Below are positions 1-7,319 of a stretch of DNA of 55,370 nucleotides, in pieces. The DNA lies in contig VSNG01000026.1 of the NCBI GenBank assembly GCA_009774175.1, positions 1 through 55,370 of the forward strand, in the 5' to 3' direction. The notes under the pieces were generated by a model. It was not told where the DNA came from and did not search any database. It saw only the letters and a program-made list of their open reading frames with translations. Source of the stretch: Lachnospiraceae bacterium. Its GTDB lineage: Bacteria > Bacillota > Clostridia > Lachnospirales > Lachnospiraceae. A program made the translations under genes and the position numbers. Numbering within the stretch: position 1 is the stretch's first letter; the number at the start of each line of letters is the position of its first letter.

Positions 1-39
1 TATGTATTCTTTGAAAATTCTTAGAAATTTCAAAATATA

Positions 40-68
40 TTGCATTGCGCAAAAGCGTGTTGTACAAT
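40..68 (+). promoter_or_regulatory. sigma-A promoter of the LacI-family gene with operator-like palindrome
   Basis: TTGCAT (40-45) and TACAAT (63-68) are separated by 17 bp. The spacer begins with the palindrome TTGCGCAA (45-52), whose centre is CG, the usual centre of LacI-family operators. It lies 65 bp upstream of a LacI-family gene, so autoregulation is a reasonable inference. Confidence 0.6.
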
Positions 69-117
69 GGAAATACGAAAACGATTAAGCGGGTTGTTGA
101 CCGGAGAGGGATTAAGA

Positions 118-1134
118 ATGGTATCCATGAAAGATATTTCAGCAGTTTGCGGCGTGTCTGTAGCCACGGTCAGCAAGGCGCTGAACGACCAGAATGATAT
201 CGGAAAAGAGACAAAAAGACGGATTCGCCAGGTAGCCGAGGAGATGGGCTATTTTCCAAACACGGCGGCCAAGATGCTCAAGACGAACCGCAGCTATAAT
301 ATGGGCGTTCTCTTTAATGATGAGGATTACAGCGGCCTGACGCATGATTATTATGCGTATGTGCTGGACAGCCTGAAACGCACTGTGGAAGCCAAGGGCT
401 ATGACATCACCTTTGTCAATACAAGCAGGCATCGTGCGGGAGCCATGAGCTATCTGGAGCACTGCAAGTCACGCGGATTTGACGGGGTGGCCATCGTCTG
501 TACGGATTTTTATTCGCCGGAAATCCTGCAGCTTGTGAGAAGCGGGATTCCCACGGTGACGCTGGATCATCTGTTTAATAATGTCTGTGCGGTGATGTCC
601 AATAATGTGCAGGGGATGCAGGATCTGCTCACATATATTTATAAGAAGGGGCATCGCAGGATAGCCTATATCCATGGGGCGGATTCCGCAGTGACCCAGA
701 GCAGGCTGTCCTCCTTTTACAGGACGGCGGGGCAGCTTGGGCTGACCGTGCCGGACGAGTATATCCGTATGTCACCCTACCGTGATACTAAGGGCGCGTA
801 CCGGGAAACCATGTCGCTGCTTGATCTGGAGAAACCGCCCACCTGCATTCTTTATCCTGATGATTTTTCCTCCTTTGGAGGTTATAATGCAATTAAGGCG
901 CGAGACATGCGGGTGCCGGATGATATTTCCATTGCGGGTTATGACGGCATCAGGGTTGCCAGACATATTGAGCCGACGTTAACTACGCTGCGGCAGGATA
1001 CGGCGGAGCTGGGCCGTCAGGTGGGAGAGAAGCTGATCAGTCTGATTGAGTATCCGAAAACAACGCTGATAGAGACGATTGTTGTGGAGGGAAATGTGTT
1101 TGAAGGCAATTCCGTGGCGGAAATCAACGCGTAA
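118..1134 (+). CDS. LacI-family transcriptional regulator
   Basis: A 338-residue DNA-binding regulator. The N-terminal helix-turn-helix reads MVSMKDISAVCGVSVATVSK, followed by the hinge region and a periplasmic-binding-protein-like sugar domain (about residues 60-330). I start it at 118 because GGAGAGGG lies just upstream and the LacI HTH begins there; a longer reading from 40 would include the promoter. The effector is not predictable from sequence. It is followed 17 bp later by a small unknown gene that may be cotranscribed. The promoter at 40-68 contains a CG-centred palindrome that could be its own operator. Confidence 0.9.
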   Translation: MVSMKDISAVCGVSVATVSKALNDQNDIGKETKRRIRQVAEEMGYFPNTAAKMLKTNRSYNMGVLFNDEDYSGLTHDYYAYVLDSLKRTVEAKGYDITFVNTSRHRAGAMSYLEHCKSRGFDGVAIVCTDFYSPEILQLVRSGIPTVTLDHLFNNVCAVMSNNVQGMQDLLTYIYKKGHRRIAYIHGADSAVTQSRLSSFYRTAGQLGLTVPDEYIRMSPYRDTKGAYRETMSLLDLEKPPTCILYPDDFSSFGGYNAIKARDMRVPDDISIAGYDGIRVARHIEPTLTTLRQDTAELGRQVGEKLISLIEYPKTTLIETIVVEGNVFEGNSVAEINA

Positions 1135-1151
1135 AGTTCATGGAGGGAGTT

Positions 1152-1544
1152 ATGTCGGCGTCGATTTTATTTGACCAAAGTAGATTAAAGGCTTATGATG
1201 GGCTTATGAGACTGTGCGGCTTTGCCGGAAGATCGGAGGAATGGCAGCAGGCCATGTGGCAGGAGTTTTTGATGGATCGAAAGCTCTATGATGCTTTTGT
1301 CTATTATTTGGAAAACCATGCGCTCCCGGATTTTCCCAAATGCGGCGAATATTCTCTTACGGACTGCTACGTGTGGCAGATAGAGCAGGACAATCTGCGC
1401 ATGGATACAGGAAAGAACACGGCGGCCTGTAATAAAGAGGATATGGTGCTTAGAAGCTTTATGATGATGGCGGATATGCTGAGGGATCCGGAGACCTATG
1501 GGAAGAAATTAAGCGATTGGAAAGGGATGGATCAGACCATGTGA
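1152..1544 (+). CDS. Conserved hypothetical protein (130 aa)
   Basis: I do not recognise a named family. The protein is soluble, rich in aromatic and acidic residues, with no signal peptide or membrane segment and a mostly helical look. The start at 1152 is chosen because GGAGGGAG lies 3-10 bases before it; the longer ATG at 1140 would put the ribosome site inside the coding sequence. It follows the LacI-family gene by 17 bp and precedes a DUF1700 gene by 56 bp, so the three may form one transcription unit. Function unknown. Confidence 0.7.
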   Translation: MSASILFDQSRLKAYDGLMRLCGFAGRSEEWQQAMWQEFLMDRKLYDAFVYYLENHALPDFPKCGEYSLTDCYVWQIEQDNLRMDTGKNTAACNKEDMVLRSFMMMADMLRDPETYGKKLSDWKGMDQTM

Positions 1545-1600
1545 GGTATGCCATATTCGAAAGCTCCGCACGGAAATAACACAGAGAAAAAGGAAGAGGT

Positions 1601-2050
1601 ATGGATCGGACAGAGTTTACGGATAAGCTGCAGCATGCGCTTGCAGGAGGGCTTGGCAGTTCCAAGGTGGCGGAAAACGTGAGGTATTATCGCGAATATA
1701 TCGACATGGAAATCAGAAAAGGCAGGAGCGAGGAGGAGGTGCTGGAAAGTCTTGGCGATCCGCGGCTTCTGGCAAAGAGTATTATTGAAGCAAACAAAAA
1801 TGCCGGTTTGAATGAGGGAACCAATCGGAATTATGACGAGGAGACAGAGGGAGATGTTTATGGGGAACGGACATCGGCGGCGGACACAAGCGCTGTCCGC
1901 GTACCCGGCTGGCTGATTTTTTTGATTGCCGTTGTTATTTTTCTGTTGATTATCGGCGTGATTTTTTCCGTGATATCTTTCCTTGCGCCGGTTATTATTC
2001 CGATGTTGATTGTTGTGCTTTTGGTCAATCTTTTCCGAGGCAGAAGGTGA
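1601..2050 (+). CDS. DUF1700/HAAS-domain membrane protein
   Basis: A 149-residue protein. The N-terminal half (about residues 1-65) is the helical HAAS/DUF1700 signature: an N-terminal helix followed by YYREYI and then EEEVLESLGDPRLLAKSI. A charged linker follows, and the C-terminus holds two closely spaced hydrophobic segments (about residues 103-145) ending in a basic RGRR. Such proteins often pair with PadR-type regulators and small membrane proteins; no PadR gene is seen here. AAGGAAGAGGT precedes the start. A hairpin follows the stop. Confidence 0.75.
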   Translation: MDRTEFTDKLQHALAGGLGSSKVAENVRYYREYIDMEIRKGRSEEEVLESLGDPRLLAKSIIEANKNAGLNEGTNRNYDEETEGDVYGERTSAADTSAVRVPGWLIFLIAVVIFLLIIGVIFSVISFLAPVIIPMLIVVLLVNLFRGRR

Positions 2051-2061
2051 TATATGTACAA

Positions 2062-2090
2062 CAGGCCGTTTATCTGTGATAAGCGGCCTG
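2062..2090 (+). terminator. Strong hairpin after the DUF1700 gene
   Basis: A 13-bp stem (CAGGCCGTTTATC paired with GATAAGCGGCCTG, one G-U pair) closes a 3-base loop 12 bp after the stop codon. There is no T-run after it, so it may be a processing or stability hairpin rather than a classical intrinsic terminator. Confidence 0.55.
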
Positions 2091-2339
2091 CTGAGGGGAG
2101 TATAAATAATTAATATAAGGGTCTGTAGGCGGAGAATGAAGGGGTTATCTCCGTCTACATTTATTATTATAGTACGTCCTGTGAAAATTACAATAAAAAA
2201 TAGTACCAAAGTACCAACGATTTATTTGTCGAAATTGAATAAAAAAATAGTACTAAAGGCCTATACTGCGACTGAATAACTTTCATTTTATCTTCTCATA
2301 CTATTTCTGTAACATGAAACTAATCAGGAGGTATGGAAG
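2091..2339. other. AT-rich intergenic region with a short direct repeat
   Basis: No gene is seen. The motif AAAAAATAGTAC[C/T]AAAG occurs at 2195-2211 and again at 2242-2258. No promoter with good spacing is convincing here, although the downstream small gene must have one; TTGTCG (2226-2231) with TAGTAC (2248-2253) is the best weak candidate. Confidence 0.4.
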
Positions 2340-2495
2340 ATGTCTAAGAATGATTTTAACCAGAACAGCCAGCAGAATGAGAAGCAGCAGGACAAGAACA
2401 GCCAGAACAACTCTAAGAACAGTTCCAACAACAATTCAAACAACAGCAGCAAGAACAGTTCCGGCAGCAACTCTAACAGCAAGGACAACTACTAA
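2340..2495 (+). CDS. 51-residue Asn/Ser/Gln-rich small protein
   Basis: AGGAGGT at 2326-2332 sits seven bases before ATG 2340. The 51-residue product is extreme in composition: 17 Asn, 14 Ser, 6 Gln and 6 Lys, a single Phe, and a C-terminal Asn-Tyr. It has no membrane segment and should be disordered. The overlapping frame (from 2314) would encode a Thr/Arg-rich peptide with no ribosome site at the right place and is a shadow. A textbook terminator follows 20 bp after the stop, making this a self-contained single-gene unit. Composition recalls small spore or coat proteins of clostridia, but no homology can be claimed. Confidence 0.75.
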   Translation: MSKNDFNQNSQQNEKQQDKNSQNNSKNSSNNNSNNSSKNSSGSNSNSKDNY

Positions 2496-2514
2496 AAAGA
2501 GATCTGATCTGAAA

Positions 2515-2540
2515 GGGGGACGCATGGGCGTCCCCTTTTT
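2515..2540 (+). terminator. Intrinsic terminator of the small Asn/Ser-rich gene
   Basis: GGGGACGC (2516-2523), loop ATGG, GCGTCCCC (2528-2535), then TTTTT. Confidence 0.9.
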
Positions 2541-2581
2541 CCGTGCATAAGCAGAGTCAGAAGACTTTGAGAAAAACTAAG

Positions 2582-2616
2582 TTGACAGGTATTTGCATAC
2601 AGCATAAAATGTAGCT
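2582..2616 (+). promoter_or_regulatory. Consensus promoter placing the start site on the ATG of the methyltransferase gene
   Basis: TTGACA (2582-2587), 17-bp spacer, TAAAAT (2605-2610). Only six bases separate the -10 box from ATG 2617, so the expected transcription start is the A of the ATG. No Shine-Dalgarno is present. This predicts a leaderless mRNA. Confidence 0.75.
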
Positions 2617-3765
2617 ATGGAAAAATTAGAGTATATTGCGCCCTGTCATTTTGGACTTGAGGCAGTGTTAAAGAGAGAAATAACAGATCTTGGTCTTGAT
2701 ATCGTCGAGGTGGAGGATGGCAGAGTAACCTTTGCCGGGGATATCGCCGCTTTGTGCCGCGCTAATATTTTTCTGCGCACCGCACAGAGGGTACTTATTA
2801 AAATAGGAAGCTTTCATGCTGAAACCTTTGAGGAACTGTTTCAGGGAACGAAGGCGCTGCCATGGGAGAGATACATTCCCCGCGACGGAAAATTCTGGGT
2901 GGCCAAGGCGGCCAGTGTGAAGAGCAGGCTGTTCAGCCCCTCTGATATCCAGTCAATTATGAAAAAGGCCATAGTGGAGCGTCTGAAAGGTGTTTACCAT
3001 ATTGACTGGTTTTCGGAAAACGGCGCGGATTATCCCGTTCGGGTGTTTATTAAGAAGGACGAGGTGACGGTGGGACTGGATACCTCGGGGGAATCTTTAC
3101 ATAAACGGGGTTACAGAAAGCTGACAGCGAAAGCGCCCATAGCGGAAAATCTGGCGGCGGCGCTGCTTATGCTGACGCCGTGGAAAAGGGATCGGATACT
3201 GATAGACCCGTTTTGCGGAAGCGGGACGATTCCCATCGAAGCGGCCATGATGGCGGCCGGTATCGCGCCGGGTAAAACAAGAAACTTTACGGCCCAGAGC
3301 TGGGGACATGTGGTCTCAGAGAAGCTTTGGCAGCAGGTCAGAGAAGAAGCGCGCGCAGGGGAAAATACGGATATTGAGACGCAGATTCAGGGATATGATA
3401 TAGACGATGAAATGGTATCCATTGCCAGAGCCAACGCAAAACTTGCGGGGGTTGAGCAGCTGGTTCATTTTCAGAGAAGGGACGTGTCCGAGCTTTCTCA
3501 TGCAAAGAAATACGGCTTTATTCTGACGAACCCGCCTTATGGGGAACGGCTTTCGGAAAAGGAGGCCCTATTTTCTCTGTACCGCACTTTGGGAGAACGG
3601 TATCGGGCTTTGGACGCCTGGTCGATGTATGTCATTACTTCTTATGAACAGGCGCAGGAGGCTATCGGCAAAAAGGCCGATAAAAACAGGAAATTGTATA
3701 ACGGCATGATAAAGACCTATTTTTATCAGTATATGGGGCCAAAACCCACCGGGAGTAAAAGATAA
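2617..3765 (+). CDS. THUMP-domain class I SAM-dependent RNA methyltransferase
   Basis: A 382-residue enzyme of the RlmL/YpsC type that should methylate a guanine N2 in 23S rRNA, using SAM. The N-terminal ferredoxin-like and THUMP region (about 1-160) binds RNA. The Rossmann methyltransferase domain carries the SAM motif DPFCGSGT (residues 197-204) and the catalytic NPPYGER (305-311), the amino-methyltransferase NPPY signature. The start at 2617 fits the family N-terminus, which begins a few residues before FGLEAVL. It heads a tight operon: the next gene begins three bases after its stop. Odd: no ribosome-binding site, and the promoter is right at the ATG. Confidence 0.92.
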   Translation: MEKLEYIAPCHFGLEAVLKREITDLGLDIVEVEDGRVTFAGDIAALCRANIFLRTAQRVLIKIGSFHAETFEELFQGTKALPWERYIPRDGKFWVAKAASVKSRLFSPSDIQSIMKKAIVERLKGVYHIDWFSENGADYPVRVFIKKDEVTVGLDTSGESLHKRGYRKLTAKAPIAENLAAALLMLTPWKRDRILIDPFCGSGTIPIEAAMMAAGIAPGKTRNFTAQSWGHVVSEKLWQQVREEARAGENTDIETQIQGYDIDDEMVSIARANAKLAGVEQLVHFQRRDVSELSHAKKYGFILTNPPYGERLSEKEALFSLYRTLGERYRALDAWSMYVITSYEQAQEAIGKKADKNRKLYNGMIKTYFYQYMGPKPTGSKR

Positions 3766-3768
3766 GCG

Positions 3769-4845
3769 ATGCAGCAAAACAGTTTGATGAGAAGTACATT
3801 GGTATATTGCCTGCTATTTGTGGCGGCATCCATGAGCGTAATGCTTTATTATGCGGCGACAAAGACGGTGGGTGTGGCGGATCTGGCGCAGGATGAGGTG
3901 GTTTCGGCGCAGGACAGGGAAGAGACGGCGTCTGTGGCGCCCACGCCGGAAAATGAGATTGCGATTAACCGCGCCGAAAATAATACCAATTATTTTTGTG
4001 TGCCGATGCCGGAAAATGTGAAGGCGGAGGAAGTGGTTTTAGAGAATCATTATATGGACAAGGAGCTCTGGGTCGGTATCAGTTCCGCGCAGGCCAAGAC
4101 ATATGAGGATTTTTACAGGGCAAACAGCGTTTACGGCAACTGTAACAATGTTACAAACGGCCGGATCGAGACGGAGAAGGAGAGGATCTGCCTGCGGTTT
4201 GCGTTGACGGGAGTCTATGAATACCGCAGTATTTTTGAGGACCATACGCTGTATGTGGAGTTTGTGCCCTCCAAAGAAATTTATGAAAAGATCATTGTGA
4301 TAGATCCCGCCTACGGGGGCGATGAGAGGGGCGTTACCTCGGACGGCGTGATGGCAAAGGATATTACCCTTGCCATAGCGAAAGCACTGAAAACCAGATT
4401 TGATGAAAGCGATATTAAGGTATATTATACGAGAATGGACGACGCCAATCCGGCGTCTGCGGACAGGGTTGATCTGGCCATGACGACTAAGGCCGATATG
4501 CTGATCCGTATTGAGGTGAGCGGGGATGAGAACAGTAAATTATACGGTACGTCGGCGGTTTATAACAGTAAGTTTTTTATTCCCGGTTTTGGAAATGTGG
4601 AGCTGGCGGATCTTCTGGAGCGCGAAGTGGTTACGTCCATCAGCGGCAAGGCCGGCGGCCTGATCGAATCGGAAGCGGCGGACGAAGTGGTAAACAGCGC
4701 GACGGTTCCCGCGGCGGCCATTCGGGTGGGATATCTGACAAACAGTCAGGAGGCAATTCTTTTGCAGCGGGACGATTATATTGAGCGGATTGCGGAAGGG
4801 ATATACAACGCGGTTGCGAAAGCCTACGAACAGCGTGAAAAATAA
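3769..4845 (+). CDS. Catalytically dead amidase_3-fold membrane-anchored protein (pseudo-amidase)
   Basis: 358 residues. An N-terminal membrane anchor (about 8-31) is followed by an exported linker and a beta-rich region, then an N-acetylmuramoyl-L-alanine amidase type 3 fold from residue 174 to the end. The fold is clear from IIVIDPAYGG, MAKDITLAIAKAL and RVGYLTNSQEA, but every catalytic position is changed. The GHGG histidine is Tyr182, the second zinc ligand Glu is Ala196, the SIHAN histidine is Glu249, and the C-terminal catalytic Glu is Arg319. It therefore should not bind zinc or cleave peptidoglycan. A binding or regulatory role on the cell surface is inferred. It sits between an RNA methyltransferase gene and rdgB in one operon. 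Confidence 0.85.
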   Translation: MQQNSLMRSTLVYCLLFVAASMSVMLYYAATKTVGVADLAQDEVVSAQDREETASVAPTPENEIAINRAENNTNYFCVPMPENVKAEEVVLENHYMDKELWVGISSAQAKTYEDFYRANSVYGNCNNVTNGRIETEKERICLRFALTGVYEYRSIFEDHTLYVEFVPSKEIYEKIIVIDPAYGGDERGVTSDGVMAKDITLAIAKALKTRFDESDIKVYYTRMDDANPASADRVDLAMTTKADMLIRIEVSGDENSKLYGTSAVYNSKFFIPGFGNVELADLLEREVVTSISGKAGGLIESEAADEVVNSATVPAAAIRVGYLTNSQEAILLQRDDYIERIAEGIYNAVAKAYEQREK

Positions 4846-4865
4846 TGCTTTGAAGGGAAAAAAGT

Positions 4866-5483
4866 ATGCTTCAAATTATATTTGCGACAGGCAATCAGGG
4901 TAAAATGAGGGAGATACGGGCCATCCTTAAGGATGTGGAGATCAGTATCCTATCCATGAAGGAGGCCGGTCTGGATCTGGAGATTGAAGAGGATGGAGCC
5001 ACGTTCGAGGAGAATGCCATTATCAAGGCGCGGGCGGTGGCAAAAGCCCTTGCGGAACAGGGAAAAGAGCAGGAGTGCGTGGTGATGGCGGATGATTCCG
5101 GTCTGGAAATAGACTGCCTGAACGGAGAGCCCGGCATTTATTCCGCAAGATATCTCGGCGAGGAGACGCCCTTTGAGGTGAAGAGCAGGGATTTTCTCAG
5201 GCGTATGGAAAATGTGCCGGAACAAAAGCGGGGCGCCAGGTTTGTCTGCGCCATTGCGGCTGTCTTTCCGGGCGGTGAAACCGTTACCGCAAACGGCGTT
5301 GTGGAGGGCAGGATCGGTTATGAACTGCGGGGCGATAACGGCTTTGGCTATGATCCCATTTTTTATCTGCCGGAATACGGCTGTACGGCCGCAGAGCTTT
5401 CCGATGAAGAAAAAAACAGGATCAGCCACAGAAGCAGGGCTCTTGGGCTGATGAAAGAGGAACTGAAGAAAAGGATATCTTAA
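4866..5483 (+). CDS. rdgB: RdgB/HAM1-family XTP/dITP pyrophosphatase
   Basis: 205 residues. It hydrolyses deaminated purine nucleoside triphosphates (dITP, XTP) to monophosphates and so cleans the nucleotide pool. Family motifs are intact: FATGNQGK near the start (about 6-13), ADDSGLEID (from 75), GDNGFGYDPIF, and SHRSRAL near the C-terminus. GAAGGGAAAAAA precedes the ATG. It lies 20 bp after the pseudo-amidase gene and 5 bp before a phosphoesterase gene; the rdgB-yfcE pair is a frequent clostridial arrangement. Confidence 0.95.
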   Translation: MLQIIFATGNQGKMREIRAILKDVEISILSMKEAGLDLEIEEDGATFEENAIIKARAVAKALAEQGKEQECVVMADDSGLEIDCLNGEPGIYSARYLGEETPFEVKSRDFLRRMENVPEQKRGARFVCAIAAVFPGGETVTANGVVEGRIGYELRGDNGFGYDPIFYLPEYGCTAAELSDEEKNRISHRSRALGLMKEELKKRIS

Positions 5484-5488
5484 CCGTT

Positions 5489-5971
5489 ATGAAAATATTA
5501 ATTGTGAGTGACAGCCACCGCCAAAATGAGAATCTGTTTACCGTGCTGGAGCGCACGGGCCCCATAGATATGCTGGTGCACTGCGGAGACGTGGAGGGAA
5601 GCGAGCATGTGATCAGTGAGAGGGCGGGCTGCCCTGTGGTGATGGTGCAGGGAAATAACGATTTTTTTTCCAATATTCCCAGAGAACAGGAGGTTATGAT
5701 CGGGCGGTACAGGGTATGGGTGACCCATGGACATCACTATTATATAGCCATGAATACCGAGACGATCAAGCAGGAGGCCATAAGCAGAGAGGTGGACATC
5801 GTCATGTGCGGGCATTCCCACAGGCCGGTCATTGATATCGGGAGGGAAGTTACCCTGATTAACCCCGGCAGCATCAGCTATCCAAGGCAGGAGAACCGAA
5901 AACCGAGCTATGTCATCATGGAGCTGGACAGAGAGGGGGAAGCGCATTATACTCTGAACTATGTGGACTGA
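5489..5971 (+). CDS. YfcE/MJ0936-type metallophosphoesterase
   Basis: 160 residues, the usual size for the family. The dinuclear metal site is complete: DSH (8-10), CGD (32-34), GNND (55-58), THGHH (79-83) and CGHSH (107-111). These enzymes hydrolyse phosphodiesters such as bis-p-nitrophenyl phosphate in vitro; the cell substrate is not known. It is the last gene of the operon beginning at 2617. No clear terminator follows before the tRNA promoter at 6054. Confidence 0.93.
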   Translation: MKILIVSDSHRQNENLFTVLERTGPIDMLVHCGDVEGSEHVISERAGCPVVMVQGNNDFFSNIPREQEVMIGRYRVWVTHGHHYYIAMNTETIKQEAISREVDIVMCGHSHRPVIDIGREVTLINPGSISYPRQENRKPSYVIMELDREGEAHYTLNYVD

Positions 5972-6053
5972 ACAGTGAAATGACTCCAGCGCGATTTGAG
6001 AAGGCGTATTTTTACATAAGACAAGATTCAATATAAAAAATTAGAGAAAGCAG

Positions 6054-6082
6054 TTGACAGAAAAAAAGCGGTATTATATAAT
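6054..6082 (+). promoter_or_regulatory. Perfect consensus promoter of the tRNA operon
   Basis: TTGACA (6054-6059), 17-bp spacer, TATAAT (6077-6082), 37 bp before the first tRNA. Confidence 0.92.
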
Positions 6083-6119
6083 GGAACATGCGTTGCGGGA
6101 ATTGGCGCATGATCCCTTG

Positions 6120-6194
6120 CGGGGTGTGGCTCAGCTTGGCTAGAGCGCCTGGTTTGGGACCAGGAGGTCGCAGGTTCGAATCCTGTCACCCCGA
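6120..6194 (+). tRNA. tRNA-Pro (UGG)
   Basis: Acceptor CGGGGTG pairs with CACCCCG; the anticodon stem CCTGG/CCAGG encloses TTTGGGA, anticodon TGG; the T arm contains GGTTCGAATCC. CCA is not encoded. Confidence 0.96.
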
Positions 6195-6213
6195 TGCGGT
6201 AGTTTTCATATAC

Positions 6214-6284
6214 GCGGGTGTAGTTCAGTGGTAGAACACCAGCCTTCCAAGCTGGATATGTGGGTTCGATTCCCATCACCCGCT
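6214..6284 (+). tRNA. tRNA-Gly (UCC)
   Basis: Acceptor GCGGGTG/CACCCGC; anticodon arm CCAGC-CTTCCAA-GCTGG gives TCC; T arm GGGTTCGATTCCC. CCA is not encoded. Confidence 0.96.
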
Positions 6285-6309
6285 TTTCGCACAGGAATGT
6301 GTGGTATAC

Positions 6310-6383
<74 letters not shown>

Positions 6384-6410
6384 TTTGGGACTTGCTTCCC
6401 GGTGTACGGG

Positions 6411-6453
6411 TCCGCGAAGCGGATCGCGCAATCGAGCGAAGCTCGATTTTTTT
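6411..6453 (+). terminator. Two GAA-loop hairpins, the second a terminator-like signal inside the tRNA cluster
   Basis: TCCGC-GAA-GCGGA (6411-6423) is followed by ATCGAGC-GAA-GCTCGAT (6431-6447) and a run of seven T (6447-6453). The second has full intrinsic-terminator form, placed between tRNA-Arg and tRNA-His, so it may limit expression of the last three tRNAs or be part of processing. Confidence 0.65.
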
Positions 6454-6455
6454 AT

Positions 6456-6530
6456 GGTGGGTATGGCGCAGTTGGCTAGCGCGCCAGATTGTGGCTCTGG
6501 AGGCCGAGGGTTCGAGTCCCTCTATCCACC
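6456..6530 (+). tRNA. tRNA-His (GUG)
   Basis: The anticodon arm CCAGA-TTGTGGC-TCTGG gives GTG. The extra G at 6456 pairs with the discriminator C at 6530, the G-1:C73 pair specific to tRNA-His. Confidence 0.96.
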
Positions 6531-6571
6531 TTTAACGGGAGCGTGCGGAGCACTGCCTGGTTTGCCAATAA

Positions 6572-6643
6572 TGGGCTATCGCCAAGGGGTAAGGCACAGG
6601 ACTTTGACTCCTGCATTCGCTGGTTCAAATCCAGCTAGCCCAG
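6572..6643 (+). tRNA. tRNA-Gln (UUG)
   Basis: Acceptor TGGGCTA/TAGCCCA; anticodon arm CAGGA-CTTTGAC-TCCTG gives TTG; T arm TGGTTCAAATCCA. Confidence 0.95.
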
Positions 6644-6648
6644 TTTAT

Positions 6649-6721
6649 GGACCACTAGCTCAGTCGGTAGAGCACCTGACTTTTAATCAGGTTGTCGGGG
6701 GTTCGAATCCCCCGTGGTTCA
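6649..6721 (+). tRNA. tRNA-Lys (UUU)
   Basis: Acceptor GGACCAC/GTGGTTC (one G-U pair); anticodon arm CCTGA-CTTTTAA-TCAGG gives TTT; T arm GGGTTCGAATCCC. Only five bases separate it from tRNA-Gln. Confidence 0.96.
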
Positions 6722-6730
6722 TTGAAGGGA

Positions 6731-6794
6731 TCCTCAGAGTAAGCTGAGGACGTGAATTTTATCCCGGAGCATATCGCTCCGGGGTTTACTTTTG
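6731..6794 (+). terminator. Terminator of the tRNA operon
   Basis: A first hairpin TCCTCAG/CTGAGGA (6731-6750) is followed by CCCGGAGC-ATATC-GCTCCGGG (6763-6783) and a T-rich tail (GTTTACTTTT). Confidence 0.8.
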
Positions 6795-6843
6795 AGAGTG
6801 GAATTTATTTGTTTTCCCTTACTACCCGGCAGTTATTGCCAAA

Positions 6844-7067
6844 TTAAATATTATTACCGTAATCAACAAAGAAAGGTGCCGTAATCCAGAGATTTGCATC
6901 TTTTCCTCCTAACAATTCATTTAAAATGGCCTCTTTTTGCTGCGCATTGGCAAAATCTGTCCGGTTATAATCTCTTGCCAGATCTTTTGCCTTATGCCAT
7001 TGTGACAATAATTCAGCGTCCACGCAATCATAAAGCAGCCCTGCCGGCATTTTTCTCTCTCCGTCAT
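6844..7067 (-). pseudogene. Truncated and frameshifted maltose/galactoside O-acetyltransferase gene
   Basis: Read leftwards, the segment MPAGLLYDCVDAELL through LWITAPFFVDYGNNI is the N-terminal helical domain of sugar O-acetyltransferases (Maa/LacA family). The left-handed beta-helix that should follow, with the catalytic His, is missing: a TAA stop comes right after DYGNNI, so about two thirds of the gene is gone. The original start was probably ATG at 7067 (GAGGT upstream), but the five-A run at 7050-7054 is one base short, putting MTEREK out of frame with MPAGLL. An internal ATG at 7050 could still give a 68-residue fragment. Confidence 0.75.
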
Positions 7068-7160
7068 AATTTACCTCAATAACTGTGATTCTGGCACTGC
7101 TAATTTCGCAATTATACCATACAGCCTGCTGAATCACAATCTGTCCTGCAAGAAATTGAG

Positions 7161-7188
7161 TTGACTTTTTTCATGTGTATAGTAAGAT
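7161..7188 (+). promoter_or_regulatory. Promoter of the first MATE gene
   Basis: TTGACT (7161-7166), 16-bp spacer, TAAGAT (7183-7188). The leader is about 125 nt and contains the stem GGCGCGG (7269-7275) / CCGCGCC (7293-7299) just before the ribosome site; I could not match it to a known riboswitch class. Confidence 0.6.
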
Positions 7189-7319
7189 AATAAAAGTTGC
7201 AGAAAATGCGGCTGTCTAATATTGTATAAAAAATATAGGAATAAAATCGCCCACAGCGACATGCGGACGGCGCGGTAAGCAGAAGAGATTCCCCGCGCCT
7301 GACGGAAAGAGAGGTAAAA

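Noticed and set aside
2314..2550. 78-codon Thr/Arg-rich frame overlapping the small Asn/Ser-rich gene
   Set aside because: Its start lies before the ribosome site and the composition is a frame-shifted reading of the Asn/Ser codons; it also runs through the terminator.
7190..7319. Riboswitch (for example guanidine class) in the leader of the first MATE gene
   Set aside because: There is a 7-bp stem next to the ribosome site, but I could not find conserved loop sequences of any known class.
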